Shown here: positions 1 to 8,173 of the stretch, piece by piece
Layout of the letters: every line of letters starts with the position of its first letter
Numbering within the stretch: the first letter of the stretch is position 1
DNA from: Deltaproteobacteria bacterium
GTDB taxonomy: Bacteria > Desulfobacterota > Desulfobaccia > Desulfobaccales > 0-14-0-80-60-11
Direction: 5' to 3'
Assembly: GCA_026388765.1 (NCBI GenBank)
Contig: JAPLJC010000169.1
Coordinates: 1 to 55,138, forward strand
DNA: 55,138 nt
Made by a program: the position numbers and the translations under genes
Notes under the pieces: generated by a model
Databases searched by the model: none
Seen by the model: only the letters and a program-made list of their open reading frames with translations
What the model was told of the DNA's origin: nothing

Positions 1-72
1 CAGGCCAAGGGCCACGAACTCAGGGACGCCCAGTTCGAGCGGGACGGCGTCGAGTTGGATGAAGAGGAATAA
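1..72 (+). CDS. 3' end of an unidentified protein (partial)
   Basis: An open frame runs from the window edge to TAA at 70-72 and encodes 23 residues ending in an acidic tail (ELDEEE). It is followed 40 bases later by a strong terminator, which supports a real gene end. Too little is present to identify the protein; the rest lies upstream of the window. Confidence 0.55.
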   Translation, partial: QAKGHELRDAQFERDGVELDEEE

Positions 73-111
73 AGCTTAGCGCCAGCTAAGTTAGCAATCG
101 TTGACTGAACC

Positions 112-150
112 GGGCCCGGCAGACTGAAGTTTGCCGGGCCCTTCTTTGTT
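112..150 (+). terminator. Rho-independent terminator
   Basis: A perfect 10-bp GC-rich stem (112-121 pairs with 132-141) with a 10-base loop is followed by TTCTTTGTT. It ends the gene whose tail occupies 1-72. Confidence 0.8.
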
Positions 151-167
151 GGAGAAATGGACCCCGT

Positions 168-230
168 TTCCAAAGGGGGCCGGGGAGATTTTATATCCCC
201 CTAAATCCCCCTTTTTCAAAGGGGGACTTA
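168..230. repeat. Dispersed palindrome, CCCCCTTT/AAAGGGGG family
   Basis: The sequence contains TCCCCCTTT (206-214) and AAAGGGGGA (218-226) around a 3-base loop, preceded by a second partial copy at 168-200. From memory, this kind of hairpin is common between genes in environmental deltaproteobacterial genomes. The whole stretch 151-478 has no convincing gene, only this and the two repeats below. Confidence 0.6.
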
Positions 231-270
231 TACCGATGGCCTCGCGATCCATAGACTAGATTCTGGTTGA

Positions 271-295
271 TGGCACCGGCGTCTCGCCTGTGCCA
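271..295. repeat. Dispersed hairpin, TGGCACAGGCG family
   Basis: An 11-bp stem with one mismatch (271-281 with 285-295) has a 3-base loop. Close relatives occur in this window at 14800-14820, 17056-17076 and 46885-46905, and inside the composite elements at 27410-27555 and 29269-29399. Confidence 0.65.
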
Positions 296-365
296 GCGCA
301 GGTTTGTTGTCAGGGCCTGCGGCTACCCCAAATAACCATTTGAGGCGAATCAGACCCTAGTTACT

Positions 366-391
366 GGTAGGGCGGGGACGCCCGCCCTACC
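366..391. repeat. Dispersed hairpin, GGTAGGGCGGG family
   Basis: A perfect 11-bp stem (366-376 with 381-391) has loop GACG. Related elements beginning with GTAGGG lie near 1630, 9719, 25976, 30638, 32108, 45498 and 49088. Confidence 0.65.
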
Positions 392-478
392 GACCATTGG
401 CGCCCTTAGGGTCTTGGGGGTAATTCATTATTTGCTTTTTTTGCCCAGCGACTTACTATTTCAGATAAGGAGGAAGCC

Positions 479-1048
479 ATGAAAAAATCCCTCGGTCCCA
501 GGACCCTGGCCTTCCCCACGCCGATATGGGTGGTGGGAACCTACGACGCCAACGACAAGCCCAACGTCATGACCGCGGCCTGGTGCTCCATCTGCTGCTC
601 CAAGCCACCCTGCATGGCGGTTTCCCTGAGAAAAGCCACCTATTCCTACGGCAATATTGTGGCCCGGGGCGCCTTCACCATCAACGTGCCCTCGGAGGCG
701 CACGTCAGAGAGGTGGATTATTTCGGCATGGTCAGCGGCCGCGACCTTAACAAGTTCGCCCAGGCCCGCCTCACCCCGGTGGCCAGCACCGTGGTGGACG
801 CCCCCTACGTGGCGGAATTCCCTTTGGTGCTGGAGTGCAAACTGCTCCACACCATCGAGATCGGCCTGCACACCCAGTTCATCGGCGAGATCCTGGACGT
901 CAAGGCCGATGAAGCCGTCCTGGGGGACAAAGGCTTCCCGGATATCGAAAAGGTGCGGCCCATCATCTTCGGCCCGGAAATCCGCACCTATCACGGCATC
1001 GGCAAATACCTGGGCCAGGCCTTTGCCATCGGCAAGGATATCCAATAA
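479..1048 (+). CDS. Flavin reductase-like / flavoredoxin family protein
   Basis: This 189-residue protein fits the FMN-binding flavin reductase-like family (PF01613), which includes flavoredoxins that pass electrons between FMN and partner proteins in anaerobes. The family shape is visible: an N-terminal 'PTPIWVVGTYD' strand, the 'ALRK..Y..NI...GAFTINVPS' type segment near residues 45-75, and 'LVLECKLLHTIEIGLHTQFIGEI' in the C-terminal half (split motif, residues about 118-140). AAGGAGG stands 6-7 bases before the ATG. It abuts the next gene, a paralogue, with no spacer, so the two are probably co-translated. The substrate or partner is unknown. Confidence 0.88.
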   Translation: MKKSLGPRTLAFPTPIWVVGTYDANDKPNVMTAAWCSICCSKPPCMAVSLRKATYSYGNIVARGAFTINVPSEAHVREVDYFGMVSGRDLNKFAQARLTPVASTVVDAPYVAEFPLVLECKLLHTIEIGLHTQFIGEILDVKADEAVLGDKGFPDIEKVRPIIFGPEIRTYHGIGKYLGQAFAIGKDIQ

Positions 1049-1624
1049 ATGGGCAAGATCAATCTCGGCGCCGACGCCTATATCTATCCCATGCCGGTGA
1101 CCCTGGTGGGGGCCATGGTGGAGGGGCGGGCCAACTTCATGGCGGTGGGCTGGGTGATGCGGGTCAACCTGAAGCCGCCGCTGCTGGCGGTGGCTCTCAA
1201 TAAGGCCCACTATACCCCGAAGGGCATCCGGGCCCAGCGCAGCTTCAGTGTCAACTTCCCCGGCGCCGACCTGATGGAAAAGGCCGACTATTGCGGCCTG
1301 GTCTCGGGCCATAAGGTAGACAAATCCGGCCTCTTCCGGGTCTTTTTCGGCGAATTGGAGACCGCGCCCATGATCGAGGAATGCCCCCTGGGTCTGGAAT
1401 GCCGCCTCTACGACGTGGTGGAATTGCCGGTCAACAATCTCTTCATCGGCGAGATTGTGGCGGCCTATGCCGACGAAGACTGCCTCACCGACGGTCGGCC
1501 CGATATCTTGAAGATCAATCCCCTGTTGCTCACTATGCCGGACAACAACTACTGGACCGTGGGCACCCACGCCGGCCGGGCCTGGAGCGCTGGGAAGAAG
1601 TTGAAAGAAACGCAGAAATCCTAA
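1049..1624 (+). CDS. Flavin reductase-like protein, tandem paralogue
   Basis: This 191-residue member of the same flavin reductase-like fold starts at the ATG directly after the TAA of the upstream gene. It keeps the family's 'P.PVTLVGAMVEGRANFMAVGW' beginning and the 'LECRLYDVVELPVNNLFIGEI' block but is clearly diverged from its neighbour. The zero-length junction suggests translational coupling and perhaps a heterodimer, since the family is normally homodimeric. A palindrome of the GTAGGG type follows the stop. The role is inferred as FMN-dependent electron transfer. Confidence 0.87.
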   Translation: MGKINLGADAYIYPMPVTLVGAMVEGRANFMAVGWVMRVNLKPPLLAVALNKAHYTPKGIRAQRSFSVNFPGADLMEKADYCGLVSGHKVDKSGLFRVFFGELETAPMIEECPLGLECRLYDVVELPVNNLFIGEIVAAYADEDCLTDGRPDILKINPLLLTMPDNNYWTVGTHAGRAWSAGKKLKETQKS

Positions 1625-1629
1625 TGTAG

Positions 1630-1649
1630 GGGCGGTTCTTGAACCGCCC
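1630..1649. repeat. Dispersed hairpin, GTAGGGGCGG family
   Basis: The 9-bp stem GGGCGGTTC/GAACCGCCC has a 2-base loop directly after the second flavin-reductase stop codon. No T-run follows, so it is more likely a dispersed repeat than a terminator. Confidence 0.55.
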
Positions 1650-1685
1650 GGCTTTAGCATTTGCCTTATTATAGAGGTTAGCGCC

Positions 1686-2531
1686 ATGAAACCAGACCTC
1701 AGCGACACCGAAATTCACACCATCCGGGAAGGCATCCGGCACAAGTACACCCAGGTGGCTACCCAGTCCGACGCCGGCGGTTCCTTCCAGTACCCCACCG
1801 GCCGGGAGGGGATGCGGCAGCAGGGTTACCCCATGGAGCTGGTGCAAGACTTGCCCGAGGCGGTCCTGCAAGCCTTCTGCGGAGTGGGGAACCCCTTCAG
1901 CCTGGGACCCATCCGTCCCGGAGAAACGGTGCTGGACATCGGCTGCGGCGCCGGGGTGGATACCCTGATAGCCGCCCGCCTGGTGGGCCCTACGGGCCGG
2001 GTGGCGGGGGTCGACGCCACTCCGGAGATGATCGCCCGGGCCCGGGCCAACCTGGTTCTGGCGGGTCTCACCAACGTCAGCTTCGAGATCGCCGCCGCCG
2101 AGGCCCTCCCCTTCCCGGACCGGGAATTCGACGTGGTCATCTCCAACGGCGTCATCAATTTGACCGTCGACAAAGAGCAGGCCCTCAGGGAGGTACAGCG
2201 GGTCCTCAAGCGCGGCGGCCGTCTGATGGTCGCCGACATGGTCCTGGTGACAGAGCTGCCGGGAGACCAGGCCGGCAAGGTGGAAAACTGGTTCCAGTGA
2301 ATTGGCGGGGTCATACCGGGAAAGGATTTCCTGGCGCTGCTGCTGAAAGTGGGCTTTCACCGGGCCGGCCTGGACCGGTTCACCGGCTTTAAAAGCTCCC
2401 CCTACACCGAAGGAGCGCTGTTCTATGGGGAGAAGCCGGTGGTTCAAGAGGCCGAAGAGGCCAGCAAAGCGCGGCTGGACCGGCTGGAGGAGCCCAAGGA
2501 GACCAAGTGTCCCCCTAGCAGCCCCGGCTGA
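1686..2531 (+). CDS. ArsM-like SAM methyltransferase, probable selenoprotein (in-frame TGA at 2298)
   Basis: Reading through one TGA gives 281 residues of an ArsM-like SAM-dependent methyltransferase. Motif I 'VLDIGCGAG' is at about 82-90, preceded by 'FCGVGNPF' (64-71), which matches the pre-motif of arsenite methyltransferases. Residue 205 is TGA in the context 'ENWFQ-stop-IGGVIPGKDF'. In AS3MT/ArsM the equivalent context is 'GEC.GGA', whose Cys binds As(III), so TGA sits exactly on a functional Cys. The frame continues for 76 sensible residues ('FLALLLKVGF', 'FTGFKSSPY'), and a SECIS-like hairpin lies 16-34 bases downstream. Selenocysteine insertion is my preferred reading; a nonsense mutation or sequencing error is the alternative. 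Without readthrough the product is 204 residues. The substrate could be arsenic, selenium or something else. Confidence 0.7.
2316..2334 (+). promoter_or_regulatory. Candidate bacterial SECIS hairpin
   Basis: CCGGGAAA-GGA-TTTCCTGG forms an 8-bp stem (one G-U pair) with a 3-base loop starting with G. The hairpin begins 16 bases after the TGA and its loop lies 24 bases after it. Both values fall inside the spacing usually given for bacterial SECIS elements, and a G in the first loop positions is their hallmark. The evidence is positional and structural only. Confidence 0.5.
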
Positions 2532-2855
2532 GTGCGCAAATAACCTGCCAGGCCGGCGGGTAACTCGATATTTGGAGGCGGCTTTTCCGACCGCCGCCTC
2601 ACTTGGACATATCCAGCCCTCAAGATAGGCGCGGCGATGCTGCTGGTCGGCTGCGCTTCCAAGGAGCTTGGACCATCCGAGTTCCCGACTTCGATTTAGC
2701 CCCTGTTGGTCCGGACCCACCGAAATCCCAGGCTCCCCGTCATCCTGCCTGTTCCTCTCCTTTCCGTGAAGCGATTGCCTCCGAAGATCATTTTTTTATT
2801 GTTTCGAATCTTCGAATATTTTATAAATTCCTGAGTCGATTAGTGTTAGTGTTGC

Positions 2856-2930
2856 TTTTTTAGACATAATGTTTTTGCGTATCTATTGGTGTTTGATTTT
2901 TAGACAGGATGGTTTTTATGTATCTATTGG
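2856..2930. repeat. Two direct repeats, 40-bp period, upstream of hmcA
   Basis: TTTTTAGACA..ATG.TTTTT..GTATCTATTGG occurs twice, with TAGACA at 2861 and 2901. The units are imperfect but share about 27 positions. Placed 200-280 bases before hmcA, they could be regulator sites or a local duplication. Confidence 0.6.
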
Positions 2931-3007
2931 AAAATATGGCAAAAACCATTATCGTGCCAAAGTCCTGAGAGTGCCCGGATAAAAGCTTAGAGGACCGTGC
3001 TTTTTTT

Positions 3008-3037
3008 TTGGACATTTATACCAAAAGCTAGCATAAT
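3008..3037 (+). promoter_or_regulatory. Candidate sigma70 promoter of the hmc operon
   Basis: TTGGAC (3008-3013) and CATAAT (3032-3037) are separated by 18 bases. The predicted start would fall within the inverted repeat at 3040-3065, about 95 bases before hmcA. Confidence 0.4.
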
Positions 3038-3039
3038 CT

Positions 3040-3065
3040 GGTGAATGATTTCACATGGATTCACC
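3040..3065. promoter_or_regulatory. Inverted repeat GGTGAAT-N12-ATTCACC, possible operator
   Basis: A perfect 7-bp inverted repeat lies just 3' of the candidate -10 box of the hmc promoter, where a repressor would block transcription. The regulator is unknown. In Desulfovibrio the hmc operon is controlled by Rrf1/Rrf2, and an Rrf2-family gene sits at 10158-10583 here, but no link is shown. Confidence 0.35.
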
Positions 3066-3084
3066 AACCCCGAAACGGGGTTTT
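3066..3084 (+). terminator. Terminator-like hairpin in the hmc leader
   Basis: AACCCCG-AAA-CGGGGTT is followed by TT. It lies between the candidate promoter and hmcA, so it may end upstream transcripts or act as an attenuator or mRNA-stabilising stem. Confidence 0.4.
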
Positions 3085-3137
3085 CAGGCCAGTTTTTTTC
3101 AGTAATTCAGTAATCATATCTGCTAAGGATTGGAGTT

Positions 3138-4835
3138 ATGGTGAAAGGTAGACCACTGCTGCGATGGGCTGGGTTTTTGTTGGTGTGCGTCGCCACCTCA
3201 TTTTTTTGCATTGAGGCTCAGGGGGAGAAGGCGCCGGTGAAGGCTCCGGTGCAGGCGCCCGAGTCCGGGCGGCCGGACCTGATTAAGATCGACACCCTGG
3301 CCGCCTTCGGCAAGCTTGAGCTGCCGCCGGTGACGTTTTTCCATGACAAGCACACCGACGTGCTGCTCAAGGAGAAGAAGACCTGTGAGGCCTGCCACCT
3401 GGTGGAGAACGGTAAGCTGTCCTTGACCTTCAAGCGGAAGAAGGCGACGAAGCCGGAGGAGATCAAGGAAAGCTACCATGCGGCCTGCATCGGCTGTCAC
3501 ATGGACCGGGCCGCGGAAGGCAAGAAGGCCGGCCCGCCGGACGGTTTATGCCGCTCCTGCCACAACGCCGAGCCGCAGATCACCACGGCCAGAATGGGCG
3601 TCGGGCTCAACAAGGTCCTGCACTTCCGGCACACGGACTCCAAGCAAATCCCCGCCACCCCAGCCGAGAAGAATAACTGTGGCACTTGCCACCACGAGTA
3701 CGATAAGCAGACCAAAAAGATCTTCTACGCCAAGGACAAGGAAGGGACCTGCCGCGATTGCCATCTGGACCAACCGAAGCAGGACGTGAAAAGCCTGGAA
3801 CAGGCGGCGCACCTCCAGTGTGTGGCCTGCCATCTCGATCTCGCCAACAAGGGAGTGAAGGATGCCGGCCCCTATATCTGCGCCGGCTGTCACGGGGCGG
3901 AAGGCCAAGCCCTGATAGCGAAGAAAAACGCGGAGGTGGTGGCCAAGCTCCCCAACAAGGAAGTCCCCCGGCTCAAGCGGGGGCAGCCGGATGCGGCCTT
4001 GCTCACCCACGATCCTAAAATCGAAGACAACCGGCCTGGGAAGCCCCGCTTGATGAATCCGGTGGCCTTCGACCACAAGGCCCACGAGAAGTACAACGAC
4101 AACTGCCGGTCTTGCCACCATGCCACCATGGACTCCTGCGAGAAATGCCACACCCTTTCGGGATCGCCGGAAGGCAAGAACGTGACCTACGAGCAGGCGA
4201 TGCACTCCCAGAAGAGTCAGCTGAGCTGCACGGGCTGCCATACCGCCAAGCAAGCGGCGCCGAACTGCGCCGGCTGCCACAACCACATCAGCAAGACGCT
4301 CCGGACTGACGACGCCACTTGCCAGCAGTGCCACCTCCCCTTGACCGAGACCAAATGGAAGAGCGGCGAGAAATTGAGTGATGAATTGGCCAAGATGACC
4401 ACGCCGCAGAAGTCCGCCCTGGCCGAGGTCATGCTCAAGGGCCGGAAAATGAACCCGGGCACTTACGCGGTCAACGACATCCCGGAAATGGCGGTGATCA
4501 AGGATCTGGCCAACCAGTACAAGCCCTCCGAGTTTACGCACCGCAAGCAGGTCCTCGCTCTCGTGAAGGGCATGCAGGGAAATACCCTGGCGGAATACTT
4601 CCATCGCGATCAGGGCACCATGTGCCAGGGCTGCCACCACTACAGCCCGGCCGCCAAGGAGCCGCCCCGTTGCGTCAACTGCCACAGCGGCGACAGTTTG
4701 CAGGCCAGAGAGGCGAATCGTCCGGCCTTGCTGGCCGCCTACCACGGGCAGTGCATGAGCTGCCACAAAGACATGAAGTTGGAAAAGCCTGCCGCCACGG
4801 CGTGCAACGAGTGCCATAAGGAAAAGAAGAAGTAA
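3138..4835 (+). CDS. hmcA: HmcA: 16-haem high-molecular-weight cytochrome c
   Basis: This 565-residue periplasmic cytochrome starts with a Sec signal (hydrophobic residues about 10-26). It has sixteen CXXCH sites (for example CEACH, CIGCH, CRSCH, CGTCH, CRDCH ... CQGCH, CVNCH, CMSCH, CNECH), exactly the count of Desulfovibrio HmcA and of similar length. The spacing of CXXCH and lone His residues fits class III-type haem groups. The family accepts electrons from periplasmic hydrogenase or TpIc3 and passes them to the membrane Hmc partners. GGATTGGAG precedes the ATG. It heads the operon, with hmcB 8-14 bases downstream. Confidence 0.95.
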   Translation: MVKGRPLLRWAGFLLVCVATSFFCIEAQGEKAPVKAPVQAPESGRPDLIKIDTLAAFGKLELPPVTFFHDKHTDVLLKEKKTCEACHLVENGKLSLTFKRKKATKPEEIKESYHAACIGCHMDRAAEGKKAGPPDGLCRSCHNAEPQITTARMGVGLNKVLHFRHTDSKQIPATPAEKNNCGTCHHEYDKQTKKIFYAKDKEGTCRDCHLDQPKQDVKSLEQAAHLQCVACHLDLANKGVKDAGPYICAGCHGAEGQALIAKKNAEVVAKLPNKEVPRLKRGQPDAALLTHDPKIEDNRPGKPRLMNPVAFDHKAHEKYNDNCRSCHHATMDSCEKCHTLSGSPEGKNVTYEQAMHSQKSQLSCTGCHTAKQAAPNCAGCHNHISKTLRTDDATCQQCHLPLTETKWKSGEKLSDELAKMTTPQKSALAEVMLKGRKMNPGTYAVNDIPEMAVIKDLANQYKPSEFTHRKQVLALVKGMQGNTLAEYFHRDQGTMCQGCHHYSPAAKEPPRCVNCHSGDSLQAREANRPALLAAYHGQCMSCHKDMKLEKPAATACNECHKEKKK

Positions 4836-4849
4836 CGAGGAGTATGCCC

Positions 4850-5905
4850 ATGTTACGAAGAACGTTTCTTGGCCTGCTTGGAGCCGCAGGATTGGGTGCG
4901 GCGCTGGGCAAGCCGGCCCACGCCGCTGGAGCCCAGCATTTCCAGGGATATCCCGGGAGTTTCGGCGTGCTGTTCGACTCCACCCGCTGCATCGGCTGCC
5001 GTAGTTGCGAGGCCGGTTGCAATAAGGTCAACGAACTGCCGCCCCCGCCCGAACCCTTCGATGACCTGAGCGTCCTGAACACGAAGCGCCGGACCCATGC
5101 CTGGACCTATACCGTGGTGAACCGCTACGATAATATCCCGGGCGCCGCGGGCCCGGTCTATAAGAAGTGGCAGTGCAACCACTGCCTGGAGCCGGCCTGC
5201 GCCTCGTCCTGTTTCGTGCGGGCCTTCACCAAGACCCCGCAGGGCGCGGTCACCTGGGACGGCACGGTCTGCGTGGGCTGCCGCTACTGCATGATCGCCT
5301 GCCCCTTCGAGATTCCGACCTTTGAGTATAGCGAGCCCCTGACTCCCCGGATCATGAAGTGCACCCTGTGTTACCCGCAGATCACCTCGGGCAAGCTGAA
5401 AGTGCCGGGCTGCGTGGGGGCCTGCCCGGTGGAGGCCCTGGTCTACGGCAAACGCAGCGACCTGATCAAGATCGCCCGGGAGCGCTTCCACACCTTTCCG
5501 GGCCGTTACCTGAACCAGATTTACGGCGAGCACGAGATGGGCGGCACCAACTGGCTCTATATCTCGGGCGTGCCCTTCAGCGCCCTCGGCATGCGGGAAG
5601 ACCTGGGAGTCACCCCGGCGCCCGAACTAACCTCCGGGGCGCTGGCCACCGTGCCCATCGTGGCCGCCGCCTGGCCGGTGCTGCTGACCGGCATCTATGC
5701 CATCAACAAGCGCAAAGACAAAATCGCCCGGCAGGAGGAGGCGCAGGCCGTGGCCCGGGCCGTGGCCCAGGCCCAGGCAGAGGCCGGAGCCAAGCTTAAA
5801 AAGGCCATGACCAAGGCTGAAGCCGAGCAGAAGGCCGCCATTGAGCGCGAGGTCAAGCGCGCCCTGGAAGAAGCTGTTAAGGGCCAGAGCCAGGAGGGCG
5901 AATAG
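4850..5905 (+). CDS. hmcB: HmcB: periplasmic four-cluster ferredoxin-like subunit
   Basis: A twin-arginine-type signal ([14 protein letters not shown]) precedes four [4Fe-4S] cysteine groups: C47-x2-C-x2-C-x3-C57, then the CNHC..., CVGCRYC... and CTLC...CVGAC groups. One hydrophobic helix follows near residue 270, and then a long Ala/Glu/Lys coiled-coil tail. This matches HmcB/DsrO-like subunits that link HmcA to the quinone-interacting membrane subunit. AGGAG (4838-4842) is only one base from the ATG at 4844 but seven from the ATG at 4850, so I chose 4850. The next gene starts two bases after the stop. Confidence 0.92.
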   Translation: MLRRTFLGLLGAAGLGAALGKPAHAAGAQHFQGYPGSFGVLFDSTRCIGCRSCEAGCNKVNELPPPPEPFDDLSVLNTKRRTHAWTYTVVNRYDNIPGAAGPVYKKWQCNHCLEPACASSCFVRAFTKTPQGAVTWDGTVCVGCRYCMIACPFEIPTFEYSEPLTPRIMKCTLCYPQITSGKLKVPGCVGACPVEALVYGKRSDLIKIARERFHTFPGRYLNQIYGEHEMGGTNWLYISGVPFSALGMREDLGVTPAPELTSGALATVPIVAAAWPVLLTGIYAINKRKDKIARQEEAQAVARAVAQAQAEAGAKLKKAMTKAEAEQKAAIEREVKRALEEAVKGQSQEGE

Positions 5906-5906
5906 C

Positions 5907-7157
5907 ATGAATACTCAAAACCCCGCCGCCAAGAATTCGCTGCTGACGCCGTTCAACGTCACGGTCGGCATCATTTTTTTGCTCGGCGCCCTGATCACCT
6001 TCCTGCGCTTCACCAAGGGGCTCGCCGGAGTCACTAACCTGTCGGACAACAACCCCTGGGGGGTCTGGATCTCCTTTGACCTGATGTGCGGCGTGGCCCT
6101 GGCGGCCGGCGGCTACACCACTTCCGCGGCCTGCTATGTCTTCGGCCTGAAGCGCTATCACTCCGCGGTCCGGCCGGCGATCCTCACCGCCTTCCTAGGC
6201 TACGCCTTGGTGGTCTTCGCGTTGCACTACGACGTGGGCCGGCCCTGGCGGCTGCCCTACCCCATCTTCGTGCAATCCGGCACCACCTCGGTGCTCTTCG
6301 AAGTGGGCTTATGCGTCTTCCTCTATTTGATCACCCTGTTCGTCGAGTGGACGCCGGCCGCTCTGGAATGGCTCGGTTTCAGGAAATATCGGAATATCAT
6401 CGTCAAGGGGACCCTGGCCCTGACCATCTTCGGCGTCGTCCTCTCCACCATGCACCAGAGTTCGCTGGGGGCCCTGTACCTGATCGCCCCCTCCAAGCTG
6501 CATCCGCTCTGGTATTCGAGCTACATCCCGCTCTTCTTCTTCATTTCGAGTATCGCCGCCGGCCTGTCCATGGTGATCTTCGAGGGAACGCTGTCGCACC
6601 ATTTCCTGCACCACAAGATGGACCGGACTTACCAGAGCGAGCATAACGAGGTGGTCCTGGGCTTCTCCAAGGGCGCCGCCATGGTGCTGGCCTGCTATTT
6701 CCTGCTCAAGTTAGTCGGCGTTGCCCTCGATAACAAATGGCACTATCTATTGACCGGCTATGGGGCCTGGTTCCTGGTGGAACTCCTGGGTTTCGTGGCC
6801 CTGCCCTGTTTCCTCTACGCCATCACCGTGCGGGAGAAGAACCTGAAGCTGGCCAAGTATGCCTCGATCCTCACGGTGCTCGGCATTGTGCTCAACCGCT
6901 TCAACGTCTCCTGGTTCGCCTTCAACTGGCAACTGCCGGCGGCCGACCGCTACTTCCCGAGCTGGATGGAGATTGCCATTTCCATCTATATCGTCACGAT
7001 CGGGGTTTTGTTCTTCCGTTTCATCTCCACTAAGATGCCCATCTTCTATGAGCATCCAGAGTATAGGGAGCATGCGCCCCACGAGGGCGAGGAAGAAGAA
7101 GGACCCGAATTCACCGAACACAAGCTCCATAAGCACCCTCAAACCTTCGGACACTGA
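5907..7157 (+). CDS. hmcC: HmcC: NrfD/PsrC-type integral membrane subunit
   Basis: This 416-residue protein has about ten hydrophobic helices and belongs to the NrfD/PsrC family, which binds quinone and pairs with an HmcB-like ferredoxin. The family's N-terminal 'NPWGVWISFDLMCGVALAAGG' region (residues about 49-70) is intact. The C-terminus is His/Glu-rich and hydrophilic. The frame is open further upstream, but ATG 5907 is preceded by CAGGAGG at 5891-5897 and starts one base after the hmcB stop, so it is the likely start. It should sit in the inner membrane as the quinone-facing core. Confidence 0.93.
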   Translation: MNTQNPAAKNSLLTPFNVTVGIIFLLGALITFLRFTKGLAGVTNLSDNNPWGVWISFDLMCGVALAAGGYTTSAACYVFGLKRYHSAVRPAILTAFLGYALVVFALHYDVGRPWRLPYPIFVQSGTTSVLFEVGLCVFLYLITLFVEWTPAALEWLGFRKYRNIIVKGTLALTIFGVVLSTMHQSSLGALYLIAPSKLHPLWYSSYIPLFFFISSIAAGLSMVIFEGTLSHHFLHHKMDRTYQSEHNEVVLGFSKGAAMVLACYFLLKLVGVALDNKWHYLLTGYGAWFLVELLGFVALPCFLYAITVREKNLKLAKYASILTVLGIVLNRFNVSWFAFNWQLPAADRYFPSWMEIAISIYIVTIGVLFFRFISTKMPIFYEHPEYREHAPHEGEEEEGPEFTEHKLHKHPQTFGH

Positions 7158-7168
7158 GGCAGGGAAAC

Positions 7169-7312
7169 ATGGAAAACCAATTCTATACGCTGCATGACTT
7201 CCTGGTCTATACCAAGGGCGCGGCCTATTACCTGATGGGCCTGTCGGTTCTGGGCATCCTCGGCTTCTGGCTGTACATCACCGGCCGGGACGAGGAGAAG
7301 GACATTCAATAG
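7169..7312 (+). CDS. hmcD: HmcD: 47-residue membrane subunit
   Basis: The short frame MENQFYTLHDFL... has 47 residues, one transmembrane helix (about 21-38) and a charged tail ending DEEKDIQ. The size and position between hmcC and hmcE match Desulfovibrio HmcD, a small membrane protein of unknown role in the complex. CAGGGA precedes the ATG. It is easily missed because of its length. Confidence 0.85.
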   Translation: MENQFYTLHDFLVYTKGAAYYLMGLSVLGILGFWLYITGRDEEKDIQ

Positions 7313-7354
7313 CTACTGCGGGGCCGCCTCAGCGGCCTGGCGGAGGAGTCGCAT

Positions 7355-8041
7355 ATGCAACAATTATATCTATTCATCAGCGGACCCCTGCTATGGCTGT
7401 CCTTCGGGATCTTTTTCGGGGGGCTGATTTATCGAGTCGTGACCTACATCCGGGGCCTTGACTGGCAGGCCGACCGCGTGGCCTACCAGGCCTGGCCGGC
7501 CCTGGGGCTCAAGGGGGCGCTGCGGTCCATTGTCCACTGGTTGATACCCTACTATTCCGTGGGCTGGCGCGCCAAGCCCTTGTATACCTTTATCTTCTTC
7601 GTCTTCCATATCGGGCTGGTGGGCGTGCCGCTATTTCTGGCGGGACATGCGGTCATCTTCAAAGAGCGCTGGGGCGTGGCTTGGCCGACGATGTCCATGG
7701 GCCTGGCCGATGTCCTGACCATCGGGGTCATGGCCGCGGCGGTCTGTATCGTTATCCGGCGCATCGCCCTGCCCGAAGTCAGGATCGTCACCACGATCTA
7801 CGACTACTTTCTGATCCTGGTCAGCGTGACTCCCTTCGTCACGGGATTTCTGGCCGTGCACCAGGCGGCCCCGGACTATAACCTGTGGTCCATCGCCCAC
7901 GTGCTGAGCGGCGAACTCCTGCTGGTCCTGATCCCGGCCACCAAGCTCTGGCATGTGGTGGGCTTCTTCCTCTCCCGGGGCCAGCTCGGGGCTGACTTTG
8001 GCATCAAGCGCGGCTATAAGGGCAAAGGGTTTGCCTGGTAG
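7355..8041 (+). CDS. hmcE: HmcE: NarI/DsrM-like cytochrome b membrane subunit
   Basis: This 228-residue protein has five or six hydrophobic helices and belongs to the NarI/DsrM/HmcE cytochrome b family. Histidines in helices (FHIGLVG...AGH, FLAVHQAA, IAHVLSGE, KLWHVVG) are candidate haem b ligands. It would pass electrons between the periplasmic half and the cytoplasmic HmcF. A strong SD (GGAGGAG) lies before ATG 7355. hmcF follows after 132 bases, the only long gap in the operon. Confidence 0.93.
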   Translation: MQQLYLFISGPLLWLSFGIFFGGLIYRVVTYIRGLDWQADRVAYQAWPALGLKGALRSIVHWLIPYYSVGWRAKPLYTFIFFVFHIGLVGVPLFLAGHAVIFKERWGVAWPTMSMGLADVLTIGVMAAAVCIVIRRIALPEVRIVTTIYDYFLILVSVTPFVTGFLAVHQAAPDYNLWSIAHVLSGELLLVLIPATKLWHVVGFFLSRGQLGADFGIKRGYKGKGFAW

Positions 8042-8064
8042 AAGTATAGTGTAGAATATGTTTA

Positions 8065-8073
8065 TGGTATAAT
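8065..8073 (+). promoter_or_regulatory. Extended -10 element before hmcF
   Basis: TGGTATAAT (8065-8073) is a perfect extended -10 sequence in the 132-base hmcE-hmcF gap. No good -35 lies upstream, which extended -10 promoters tolerate. It could give hmcF separate expression. Confidence 0.35.
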
Positions 8074-8173
8074 TAAGGGTAACGATTTGCAGGAATCCTC
8101 TGCCACCGGGGAGAGTCGATTCCGGGGCCTGCCGCTCAGGCGCGGCTAGCCAGACCTTAAGGAGTGAAGATCC

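Larger units (their letters stand above)
2532..3137. other. Gene-free region upstream of hmcA
   Basis: There is no convincing coding frame in 600 bases; an 86-codon frame at 2603-2863 looks fortuitous. The left part is GC-rich and the right part (2790-3120) turns strongly AT-rich. It contains a pair of 40-bp-period direct repeats, a candidate promoter, an inverted repeat and a terminator-like hairpin, listed separately. Confidence 0.6.

Noticed and set aside
461-1708. 415-codon minus-strand frame
   Set aside because: It lies antisense to the two flavin-reductase genes, is made of codon-shadow sequence rich in Gly/His/Asp, and has no family features.
2603-2863. 86-codon frame before hmcA
   Set aside because: No ribosome site or homology signal; composition changes abruptly within it.
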